A DNA stretch of 43,699 nt. Source: a virus. The position numbers and the translations under genes were made by a program. The stretch's first letter is position 1, and each line of letters begins with the position of its first letter. A model generated the notes under the pieces. The model saw nothing but the letters and a program-made list of their open reading frames with translations, had not been told where the DNA came from and ran no database searches. Positions 33,453-39,618 of the stretch are shown one piece after another. The DNA is taken from positions 1 to 43,699 of the IMG/VR virus record IMGVR_UViG_3300042879_003266. One strand, given 5' to 3'.

Positions 33453-33689
33453 CTATTCTGATTTAAAGGTTTCTTCCCAATATGTTTCAAATGTCTGCCA
33501 ATCTTTTTCAGCAATACCTTTACCTTCAAATCTACCTGCTTGGTGTGCTGTATTCCAACATTCAACCAATTGTGATAACTCCATTTCTTTGGCTTGTTCA
33601 TACAATTCTTTAAGCCATTGTGGTGGATTATCTTCTTTTGGTCCTCTTCTGTTTATTTCAAATTCTAACCATTCTACTGCTGTTTTCAT
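33453..33689 (-). CDS. Small conserved phage protein, tandem paralogue A (78 aa)
   Basis: MKTAVEWLEFEINRRGPKED, then LYEQAKEMELSQLVECWNTA and WQTFETYWEETFKSE. Same family and same C-terminal ETFKSE as the next gene downstream; the two probably arose by duplication. ATG overlaps the upstream TGA. Single-domain helical protein without catalytic motif. Confidence 0.7.
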   Translation of the reverse strand: MKTAVEWLEFEINRRGPKEDNPPQWLKELYEQAKEMELSQLVECWNTAHQAGRFEGKGIAEKDWQTFETYWEETFKSE

Positions 33690-33934
33690 AAGTCTTCTTC
33701 CATTGATTTTTTAATATCTCCAATTGTAAAAATACCTTGTTGACTATTATCTAAAGCATACACTCTAGTATCATCAGGTAATAATTTAGCTGAATCACAT
33801 AGCCACCTACTATTTTTCATAGTTCTGAACCATACTTTTTTAAATATTTCTGTATTAATATGTTCATATACTCCATCTTCATCACCTAACTCTATATTGA
33901 TAGGTTTTTTTGGTATTCCAAAGGTTGTGCTCAT
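33686..33934 (-). CDS. Hypothetical protein (82 aa)
   Basis: Start taken at ATG 33934 (MSTTFGIPKKPINIELGD), one base after the upstream stop. A strand-rich protein with TEIFKKVWFRTMKNSRWLCD and TRVYALDNSQQGIFTIGDI. Basic/aromatic surface could suit nucleic-acid or peptide binding. No family recognised. Confidence 0.65.
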   Translation of the reverse strand: MSTTFGIPKKPINIELGDEDGVYEHINTEIFKKVWFRTMKNSRWLCDSAKLLPDDTRVYALDNSQQGIFTIGDIKKSMEEDL

Positions 33935-33935
33935 C

Positions 33936-34181
33936 TTATTCCATTTCAAGGTTATAATCTGATAAGTATTCTCTTATCAAATCTCTTACTTTTTCTACTA
34001 CATCTTGTTCTTCTTCACTAGCACCTGGTTTTGTGCCAATTAAACTAGCTCCATACTTAGTTGTATCTCTTAGTTTTTGGTCTAAATCCCATACAGCTAA
34101 TTTCCACTTGTATCCATCTAAAGCATCTCTTATTTCAGTAGCTTCTTCTGCAGTATCAAATTCTATTGTTACTTTTCCCAT
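33936..34181 (-). CDS. Hypothetical protein (81 aa)
   Basis: MGKVTIEFDTAEEATEIRDA gives a strand and helix, followed by YKWKLAVWDLDQKLRDTTKY and an acidic helix near the end (EEQDVVEKVRDLIREYLSDY). The N-terminal IEFDTAEEA..I..ALDGYKWKLAVWDLDQ.LR pattern is common in Bacteroidota phages; function unknown. Confidence 0.7.
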   Translation of the reverse strand: MGKVTIEFDTAEEATEIRDALDGYKWKLAVWDLDQKLRDTTKYGASLIGTKPGASEEEQDVVEKVRDLIREYLSDYNLEME

Positions 34182-34183
34182 AG

Positions 34184-34294
34184 TTATTTCTTTTTAAATT
34201 GATTAAAACATTTTATAATAGTTGTAATATATGCTTCAATAATACTAATAACTAATATAATAGGAAATGCAATAATTTTTAATATTGTTCTCAT
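34184..34294 (-). CDS. Tiny membrane peptide (36 aa)
   Basis: Reads MRTILKIIAFPIILVISIIE then AYITTIIKCFNQFKKK: one long hydrophobic segment capped by basic ends. Its ATG overlaps the upstream TAA (TAATG), and its C-terminus QFKKK is shared with the next two genes upstream. The N-terminal MR.ILKIIAFP.ILVI pattern is one I associate with small membrane proteins of Bacteroidota phages. Unknown function; possible holin-like or host-membrane modulator. Confidence 0.6.
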   Translation of the reverse strand: MRTILKIIAFPIILVISIIEAYITTIIKCFNQFKKK

Positions 34295-34536
34295 TATTTC
34301 TTTTTAAATTGTTCAAACCATATAAAAGTTTCTGCATCTGGTCTAACATCAGACTCATCATCATACCATTCAATAATGCTAATTAGCTTATTAATAGCTT
34401 CTTGATTCTGATTAGCTTGCCATTTAGCTCCTTCTATAAAACATTCTCTTGATGCTTCACATATATCAATACCATTTATAACATAAACTCCTTCAATATA
34501 TCTTTTCTTAGCTGCTTCTTTAAGTGTTTCTTCCAT
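34294..34536 (-). CDS. Small conserved phage protein ending WFEQFKKK (80 aa)
   Basis: True start ATG 34536 (MEETLKEAAKKRYIEGVYV), one base after the upstream TAG. Contains FIEGAKWQANQNQEAINKLI and ends FIWFEQFKKK, matching the upstream 110-aa gene (ETLEEA, FGAKWQAERMYSEE, WFEQFKKK). The pair looks like a duplication of a family common in Bacteroidota phages (GAKWQAE.MYSEE), function unknown. Confidence 0.7.
   Translation of the reverse strand: MEETLKEAAKKRYIEGVYVINGIDICEASRECFIEGAKWQANQNQEAINKLISIIEWYDDESDVRPDAETFIWFEQFKKK
34296..34320 (-). repeat. Gene-junction repeat B (3 copies)
   Basis: A 25-base block is identical at 34296-34320 and 34540-34564, and its first 16 bases recur at 34186-34201. 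Each copy encodes the C-terminal Gln-Phe-Lys-Lys-Lys and stop of a small gene directly before the next start. A looser form lies at the end of the 61-aa gene near 24154. Confidence 0.75.
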
Positions 34537-34537
34537 A

Positions 34538-34870
34538 CTATTTCTTTTTAAATTGTTCAAACCAATCTTCAAAATTCATACTTCCTTTAATTCCATATTC
34601 TTGTTGATATTTTCCACTACCAACTCCATTTTCAAATGCTTTTCTTAAATTTTCCTCACTATACATTCTTTCAGCTTGCCATTTAGCACCAAATTTAAAT
34701 CCATTTTTAAAAGATGTTGAGTATAAATTACCTTCTACGTGTTCATAATTTAACCAAGCAGTATGAGATGCTTCTTCAAGTGTTTCTTGTTTAGGTTCTT
34801 CTGAACCAAATGCTTCTTCTAAAGCATCATCAAGTTCTTTATTAAGTTTATCCCATTTATTTTGTTTCAT
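34538..34870 (-). CDS. Small conserved phage protein ending WFEQFKKK (110 aa)
   Basis: MKQNKWDKLNKELDDALEEA leader, then QETLEEASHTAWLNYE, NGFKFGAKWQAERMYSEE and NFEDWFEQFKKK. Shares the core and tail with the downstream 80-aa protein. The core pattern (GAKWQAERMYSEE...F..WFEQFK) is widespread in Bacteroidota phages, role unknown. Stop lies in the 25-bp junction repeat. Confidence 0.7.
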   Translation of the reverse strand: MKQNKWDKLNKELDDALEEAFGSEEPKQETLEEASHTAWLNYEHVEGNLYSTSFKNGFKFGAKWQAERMYSEENLRKAFENGVGSGKYQQEYGIKGSMNFEDWFEQFKKK

Positions 34871-35088
34871 AATTTCTTTTTTTGTTCTAAATAATCAATA
34901 ATAAATCCTGCAGCAACAATTAAGTTCATACCAAATGATGCTATTATTTCATGAATATCTTCATATACATTAACAGATAAGTGAACATGACCTACCATCC
35001 AAAATGGTACAGATAAGTTTTGACTTATCCATACCAATAGATATTTACCAAGGTTGTACACCTGAAACACAGAAATTACTACCAACAT
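34867..35088 (-). CDS. Small membrane protein (73 aa)
   Basis: Two hydrophobic stretches (NLSVPFWMVGHVHLSV and FGMNLIVAAGFIIDYL) and a basic end EQKKKL. The start is uncertain: ATG 35088 overlaps the lipoprotein gene by 44 nt, while a TTG at 35037, 7 nt after that gene's stop, gives a shorter protein beginning at the LVWISQNLS segment. Function unknown. Confidence 0.6.
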   Translation of the reverse strand: MLVVISVFQVYNLGKYLLVWISQNLSVPFWMVGHVHLSVNVYEDIHEIIASFGMNLIVAAGFIIDYLEQKKKL

Positions 35089-35299
35089 ATGCACTAATCC
35101 ATACATCTTGGTCAAAGCAGAATTTTTTCTTGTTGTTTGAACAACTATTTCTTATCTCTAACCAATAACAAGAATTTCCATTATTATAATCTACACCATC
35201 ATTAGCTATAACTCCACAAGTACAGTCTTTTTTAGATTCATACTTTTTACAACTTACAAAGCTTAAACTAAGTAAGATTATTAATGTTATATTTTTCAT
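35045..35299 (-). CDS. Predicted Cys-rich lipoprotein (84 aa)
   Basis: ATG 35299 overlaps the upstream TGA (ATGA). MKNITLIILLSLSFVSCKKY is a lipoprotein signal with lipobox FVSC (Cys 17). The mature part has six further cysteines (DCTCGV, SCYW, NSCS, FCFD, NFCV), suggesting a small disulphide-bonded domain on the host envelope. Second lipoprotein of the window. Superinfection exclusion or envelope binding is possible, not shown. Confidence 0.75.
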   Translation of the reverse strand: MKNITLIILLSLSFVSCKKYESKKDCTCGVIANDGVDYNNGNSCYWLEIRNSCSNNKKKFCFDQDVWISAYVGSNFCVSGVQPW

Positions 35300-35514
35300 C
35301 TTTTTCTTTTTAAAATTCTGGTTAATAAATTTACTAATTGAAACACAAATACAGCTATTATACACATAGTGGTTATAGTAGCTAAAAATAGGATTATTTC
35401 ATTCATATATACATTTAAAAAACACTTAATATAAACTCCAACTACACCAATAATACTGAAACAATAGACTACTACCATAGCCTCTAGTTTCCAAGTTCTA
35501 GTCCCCTTCTTCAT
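35296..35514 (-). CDS. Small two-helix membrane protein (72 aa)
   Basis: Basic start MKKGTRTWKLE, hydrophobic segments MVVVYCFSIIGVVGVYI and IILFLATITTMCIIAVFVFQ, basic end LLTRILKRKR. Positive-inside pattern at both ends predicts cytosolic termini. Start overlaps the upstream TAA (TAATG), stop overlaps the lipoprotein ATG. Function unknown. Confidence 0.7.
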   Translation of the reverse strand: MKKGTRTWKLEAMVVVYCFSIIGVVGVYIKCFLNVYMNEIILFLATITTMCIIAVFVFQLVNLLTRILKRKR

Positions 35515-35774
35515 TATTTACTTTTTTTTTCTTCTCTGGCTTCTCCATAGTAAGCTGAGAACTTTTTATTGACTTGCTCAATCTTTGCAGTCTCAGCTGA
35601 ATCTTCTGATTCAAAGAACTGTAATCTTGTTTTCTCTTGTTGTCGCTCATACTCCTTCCATTCAAAAATTTCTAAATCTTTCATTCTTTGCAAATCAGCT
35701 ATAGTAGCTTCTTGTGGTATGTGACCATTATTTGCATGTAATAAATCCATGTATAAATCTTTTATTCTTCCCAT
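35514..35774 (-). CDS. Hypothetical small charged protein (86 aa)
   Basis: MGRIKDLYMDLLHANNGHIP then helices IADLQRMKDLEIFEWKEYER and Glu/Lys-rich tail. Charged, helical, no enzymatic motif; conserved-looking N-terminus is familiar from Bacteroidota phages. Overlaps the HTH gene upstream by 13 nt. Confidence 0.65.
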   Translation of the reverse strand: MGRIKDLYMDLLHANNGHIPQEATIADLQRMKDLEIFEWKEYERQQEKTRLQFFESEDSAETAKIEQVNKKFSAYYGEAREEKKSK

Positions 35775-36199
35775 AACTTTAAACTTTTTTCTAAAAGCAT
35801 TTGGATAGTAGTTCTAATATCCTTATGTCCTACAATATCTCCTGCTTTTTTTAATTTATTGTAAAACTTTTTATCTAATATTAATTTAACTTCTACATTT
35901 CTATTAGTATCAGAACTTTTACTTACACTACTAAAGTCAAAAGGAAATAGCTGAGCATGTACATAAACATTTTGCTTGTATAACTTGTCATTGTAAAATT
36001 GTAATGCTAACTTTTTACTATAATTAACAGTAAATCTTTTAATGTCAAGTTCTTTAGCAATTGAATGTTCTGTCATCATAAATTTATATGCAAGAATACC
36101 TATTAAATAACTTTTTTGATCTACAGTAACCCTAGCATTTGTTTTTAAATTTAGAGCTAATAAAGCTTTTATTATAGCTTCTTTAGTATAGTCTTCCAT
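35762..36199 (-). CDS. Putative HTH / ribbon-helix-helix DNA-binding regulator (145 aa)
   Basis: Residues about 40-70 (FMMTEHSIAKELDIKRFTVN followed by YSKKLA) have helix-turn-helix spacing. The C-terminal part (VEVKLILDKKFYNKLKKAG, then TTIQMLLEKSLKLWEE) looks like a ribbon-helix-helix arm. A two-part DNA-binding protein is plausible. First gene of the unit starting below the terminator at 36209-36230, where a local regulator would be expected. No inducer domain seen. Confidence 0.65.
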   Translation of the reverse strand: MEDYTKEAIIKALLALNLKTNARVTVDQKSYLIGILAYKFMMTEHSIAKELDIKRFTVNYSKKLALQFYNDKLYKQNVYVHAQLFPFDFSSVSKSSDTNRNVEVKLILDKKFYNKLKKAGDIVGHKDIRTTIQMLLEKSLKLWEE

Positions 36200-36208
36200 A
36201 AATTAGAT

Positions 36209-36230
36209 AAAAAGGGGGATTTCTCCCCCT
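36209..36230 (-). terminator. Rho-independent terminator after VWA pair 2
   Basis: AGGGGGA (36213-36219) pairs with TCCCCCT (36224-36230), 4-nt loop, and on the minus strand the stem is followed by a short T-run. It lies 5 nt below the VWA stop and ends the MoxR/VWA pair 2 transcript. Confidence 0.8.
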
Positions 36231-36235
36231 ATGAG

Positions 36236-37606
36236 TTAAGCAATAATTTCTTCACCAGCTTCAGAGTAAGCAGTAACTTTATCTTCTTCAGATACAAATA
36301 CCTTCTTACCTTTAGTAGCAATACATAAATCTTTAAGTTGATTATTCATAGTACCTAAACAAATAGCATTAACCTTATAAGGAAAAGCATTACTATGTAT
36401 ATTGTCGTGACCATCATTAATAACTAAAATTTCTGGTTTTTCTTCAGATAAATCAATATCTAAATTACATAGTTTTTTATTTTCAATACTAGCAGCTATA
36501 TGATTTACCATTTTACCAACTTCAGTCATACCACCATTTGGCTCATTAGAAAATGTTTGCCAGAATTTCATAACAGTTTCTCTATTATGAATGTGTTGGA
36601 AATGCATTTTATTAGGATCACTTACAAAATAACTAAAAAATACTTCAGCTTCACCTTTAAGTACATACTTAAGCCTGTCAATCATGATAGCATTTACCCA
36701 GTCTTGTTTGAATTCTTCATCCATACTTCCAGAAAAGTCTAAGATTATAATAATCTTTTGTTTTTGCTCTTTTCTATCTACAGGAACATTTACTATAAGA
36801 TCTTTAGTAAGAAGTTTTACTGGAAAGTTTGGAAAAAGTTTCTGATAAAGATCTACTTGTGCTATCTGAGCATAATCACTCATCATCTTTTTAGAATAAG
36901 TGTCAGAATTAGAAACAATTTTCTCATCAACTTCTTTTTCAACTTTAAATTGTGAACCTAATTGACCAATAATAGAGACCTTATCTAAAACACTCATTTT
37001 TCTAGTTTTACTTACATCATTAAGTTCAAGTTGTTCATTGATATTAGGATCTGAATAAACTTCTCTATCAAAATCTAACATAAACTGTTTGTTTAAAGTA
37101 AAATCATCTTTTTCACTTGTTTCTCCTGTTTCTCTAGACTCTTGTTGTATTTTCTTAAAGATAGCAATAGCTTGTTCTAAAGGTGTAAATCCAGGAATAT
37201 ATGTATCATAGATTTTATCATACAATTCCTTTTTATTACTTAGAGCTTCTTGTTCATCTCCACTAAATTTACTAAAATCAGCATATTCAGGTTTAAAGTA
37301 ATCCTTATCTTCAATCATTTTAAAGTAACAAACTCTTGCTAACTCTTTAATTTGATCAACTGCAGATTGTTTCCACACACTAGCTTTAGTTTCAATATCT
37401 TTAGCTGTAGGTGTAGAATAGTTTTCAGGTTCTTTAACTACTAAAGAATCATCATTGTCTTGAGAATCAAAACCATATGATCCCCAAGAACCCCAGTCAC
37501 TGTAAGAGTATTTCTTACGGGTGGATCCATAAGTGGACCCATACCCATAAGAACTACTACCATAACCGTAACCGCTACCATAGCCGTAACTTTTATATCT
37601 GCTCAT
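36236..37606 (-). CDS. VWA-domain protein with Tyr/Gly/Ser-rich N-terminus, pair 2 (456 aa)
   Basis: Residues 1-46 are nearly all Tyr, Gly and Ser with a few Lys, Arg and Trp (11 Tyr; SYGYGSGYGYG pattern), followed by an acidic stretch. A helical middle (about 80-230) leads to a VWA domain with MIDAS DFSGS (290-294), GGMTEVG (T361) and ILVINDGHD (D398), all metal-binding positions kept. It overlaps its MoxR partner by 14 nt and a terminator follows. The YGS tract resembles low-complexity domains that drive condensation in eukaryotic RNA-binding proteins; that comparison is composition only. Confidence 0.9.
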   Translation of the reverse strand: MSRYKSYGYGSGYGYGSSSYGYGSTYGSTRKKYSYSDWGSWGSYGFDSQDNDDSLVVKEPENYSTPTAKDIETKASVWKQSAVDQIKELARVCYFKMIEDKDYFKPEYADFSKFSGDEQEALSNKKELYDKIYDTYIPGFTPLEQAIAIFKKIQQESRETGETSEKDDFTLNKQFMLDFDREVYSDPNINEQLELNDVSKTRKMSVLDKVSIIGQLGSQFKVEKEVDEKIVSNSDTYSKKMMSDYAQIAQVDLYQKLFPNFPVKLLTKDLIVNVPVDRKEQKQKIIIILDFSGSMDEEFKQDWVNAIMIDRLKYVLKGEAEVFFSYFVSDPNKMHFQHIHNRETVMKFWQTFSNEPNGGMTEVGKMVNHIAASIENKKLCNLDIDLSEEKPEILVINDGHDNIHSNAFPYKVNAICLGTMNNQLKDLCIATKGKKVFVSEEDKVTAYSEAGEEIIA

Positions 37607-38657
37607 TTGTCATTGTTGTTGCAATCATTAACTTTTTATTGAAACCTTTTTGAGCTCCATCATGATCTTTATAGATTTTTGCATGAGTTTCAGCTAAATC
37701 ATCTGTTACTTTAATGCTTTTTAACTTAGCTAACATATGACCATATTCTGTCAAATTTTCATTAAAACTTTTAATGTCTTCAGGAGAACTTAAAGGATTT
37801 AAATCAAGGATTTGTTTGTGATCCATCATTAAACCAGCTAAAGCTCTTAACTCTGCTTGTGCTTTAAATTTCTGTAAAGCATTTGCAGCTAAAGAAGGTT
37901 TCTTAGCAAATTCTGCAATAAAACTTAATGCTTCAGGACCACATTTCTCAAATACACCATAAGCAGTAATTGCAACACGTGGACTAATAACAATACCATT
38001 TTTTGCATACTCTTGCAAAATAAATGGAATTACAGGATCTATATTACCTGCACCAAATCTTTCTTCCAACAATCTGTTATAACTAATATCAGTGTAGTTA
38101 TCCCAGATAACATTTAACTCCAATGGAAAACGCTCCATTAAGGCTTTCAAAGACATGTTCTTTGAGAACTCATCTCTTGTTCTGTTAGTACAACAAACAA
38201 TGAATTTTGTTTTGATATCAAAAATTTGAGTACCATTACGGAAAGTACCTGAAGATAAGATATCTTTCAATTGCTCTAAGATAAAATCTGGAGCATCAAA
38301 CATCTCTTCAAATACCACATACTCATGGTTCATAAAGCTGTTCTCAACTAAGTACTCAATTTTACCTGTTGCATTAAATGTTGGAATATCCAAACCACCA
38401 AACATACGGTCAGTTGTCATACCTGTACCCATAGTAATAACATAAGGTGAAATACCTTTCTCTTCAAAGAAAGCCATTGTCATCTCTGACTTGCCGTGGC
38501 CACCTGCCCCATACAAAACTATGTTTTTCTGTGTTGCAAAACCTATTTCCAAAACTTGTGCAGTTTTTTCCATAAATACAAATCCATCCATAGGATTTTT
38601 TGCTGTAAAGAACTCTTCTGTTCCGTTGCTTACTGGTGTTGTGTTTTCTGTTGCCAT
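37593..38657 (-). CDS. MoxR-type AAA+ ATPase, pair 2 (354 aa)
   Basis: Walker A GAGGHGKS (50-57), Walker B-like VVFEE (114-118; first acidic residue is Glu instead of Asp), sensor-1 FIVCCTNRT (N158) and an ALMERFPLEL segment with the likely arginine finger. The GGLDIPTF and GTFRNGTQI loops are those of MoxR ATPases. The partner VWA gene overlaps downstream, as in RavA-ViaA type pairs. It starts a unit: the region above holds no other gene for 70 bases. Confidence 0.88.
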   Translation of the reverse strand: MATENTTPVSNGTEEFFTAKNPMDGFVFMEKTAQVLEIGFATQKNIVLYGAGGHGKSEMTMAFFEEKGISPYVITMGTGMTTDRMFGGLDIPTFNATGKIEYLVENSFMNHEYVVFEEMFDAPDFILEQLKDILSSGTFRNGTQIFDIKTKFIVCCTNRTRDEFSKNMSLKALMERFPLELNVIWDNYTDISYNRLLEERFGAGNIDPVIPFILQEYAKNGIVISPRVAITAYGVFEKCGPEALSFIAEFAKKPSLAANALQKFKAQAELRALAGLMMDHKQILDLNPLSSPEDIKSFNENLTEYGHMLAKLKSIKVTDDLAETHAKIYKDHDGAQKGFNKKLMIATTMTNEQI

Positions 38658-38709
38658 TTTTTCTTTTTTTTTCAGTTTTTAAAATAATAATAATTAATCA
38701 TGTTGATAC

Positions 38710-38722
38710 AGTTCTAAGAACT
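38710..38722. repeat. Short inverted repeat in the gap before MoxR pair 2
   Basis: AGTTC TAA GAACT, a perfect 5-bp inverted repeat with a 3-base centre, 6 nt after the stop of the 116-aa gene and about 50 nt upstream of the MoxR ATG. No T-run follows, so it is not a terminator. It could be an operator, but its short length means chance is possible. Confidence 0.35.
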
Positions 38723-38727
38723 AACCA

Positions 38728-39078
38728 TTAATATTCTTTATCTGAACCTCCGTCTTTTAATCTTTGTAACAACTCTGTGAGTTTTTGTAATTCCTGAATA
38801 CTTTCAGAAGCTTTTTGTGATTGACAAATAGCACCAAACATAAAACATATTACAGCTAGCTCATTAGCATGTTTTGCATATACACTAGCTTTAGACAGAC
38901 CATCTGTAATAGTTTTATTAGAATTCCATGCATCTTTTGCTATATCACATAGCTCATTATACCTTTCATCAGTTATTCCTAATGTACCGGCAATATTAGT
39001 ACTTTCATCATCAATGATAATAATTTTTAGATAAGGGTTTCCCGCAGGAGTTCCTTTAGAAACTTCTTTCTCTTCCAT
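38728..39078 (-). CDS. Uncharacterised protein (116 aa)
   Basis: MEEKEVSKGTPAGNPYLKII, then NIAGTLGITDERYNELCDIA and a long helical end (ELAVICFMFGAICQSQKASE, LQKLTELLQRLKD). Mostly helical; the FMFGAICQSQ stretch is too short to be a membrane span. Lies upstream of the MoxR pair 2 unit. Function unknown. Confidence 0.7.
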   Translation of the reverse strand: MEEKEVSKGTPAGNPYLKIIIIDDESTNIAGTLGITDERYNELCDIAKDAWNSNKTITDGLSKASVYAKHANELAVICFMFGAICQSQKASESIQELQKLTELLQRLKDGGSDKEY

Positions 39079-39115
39079 AATAAATAAAATTTTTGTAATA
39101 AAACAGCTTTTCAGC

Positions 39116-39379
39116 TTAGATAGATAATTCTAATTCTTCAGCATTTACATTTTGTAAAGCATATTCTTCAGCAGAAATAAATCTTTCAGAATCATAAAGC
39201 TCATATGGAAATGATAACTCTGATAATTGAACTTCTTTTAGTAAATAACCAATCTTACCATTTTGAAGATTCATTGCTTTTTCTCCAACAACAGTGTACT
39301 CTTTCCCCTCAGTCACCCATTCAGCAGGAGCTACTTGTTTTGGTTTGTTCTTGTTGTTAATGCATACTACTTTTTTCAT
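39116..39379 (-). CDS. Conserved small Bacteroidota-phage protein, SH3-like (87 aa)
   Basis: Start MKKVVCINNKNKPKQVAPAE; ATG 39385 and TTG 39388 are alternatives. The order KVVCI, WVTEGKEYTVVG, KIGYLLKEVQL and ERFISAEEYA is that of small beta-barrel (SH3-like) proteins common in Bacteroidota phages and mobile elements, with unknown role. Overlaps the ClpS-like gene by 23 nt. Confidence 0.7.
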   Translation of the reverse strand: MKKVVCINNKNKPKQVAPAEWVTEGKEYTVVGEKAMNLQNGKIGYLLKEVQLSELSFPYELYDSERFISAEEYALQNVNAEELELSI

Positions 39380-39614
39380 ACTCATCAATTTTAGTTTTGA
39401 TATCTAATCTATTAAAAATATCTTTAATTTGAGACATTTCTTCATAGGATCCAGATTTTACATGACATTTACCAGCAATATTTGCTACAATAGCAGATTG
39501 TTCTGCTTGTAAAGGTTCTTGATTACAAAACCTAATTAAACAAGCAATAATGTACCCGGCTTCATGATCAATATTTTTACAAATACTAATCTTGTGTGTT
39601 ATAACATCTTCCAT
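39357..39614 (-). CDS. Small protein with possible ClpS-like fold (85 aa)
   Basis: MEDVITHKISICKNIDHEAG, helix YIIACLIRFCNQEPLQAEQS, then AIVANIAGKCHVKSGSYEEM and a helix-strand end. The order (short strand, N-D/H turn, helix, small-residue helix start after a Q-rich loop, GK strand, helix) resembles ClpS, the adaptor that hands N-degron substrates to ClpAP. The sequence match is weak and the acidic ligand residues of ClpS are not obvious, so this is a hypothesis. Confidence 0.45.
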   Translation of the reverse strand: MEDVITHKISICKNIDHEAGYIIACLIRFCNQEPLQAEQSAIVANIAGKCHVKSGSYEEMSQIKDIFNRLDIKTKIDEYEKSSMH

Positions 39615-39618
39615 ACTT

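Noticed and set aside
33227-33601. 124-codon version of the AVEW paralogue, and other long frames in this region (33318, 33122, 33949, 34572, 35365, 41864, 42636)
   Set aside because: The extra N-terminal parts lie inside the upstream gene in another frame; an ATG close to the upstream stop gives the conserved N-terminus.
36500-36955. Two + strand frames inside the VWA pair 2 gene
   Set aside because: Antisense shadows with Phe/Ile/Lys-rich sequence and no domain; the VWA frame carries clear motifs. The same holds for the + frames at 11696, 14667, 16202, 20614, 23716, 23736, 25906, 27898, 29686, 38491 and 38496.
38710-38722. Inverted repeat considered as a terminator
   Set aside because: Five-base arms and no T-run; kept only as a weak possible operator.
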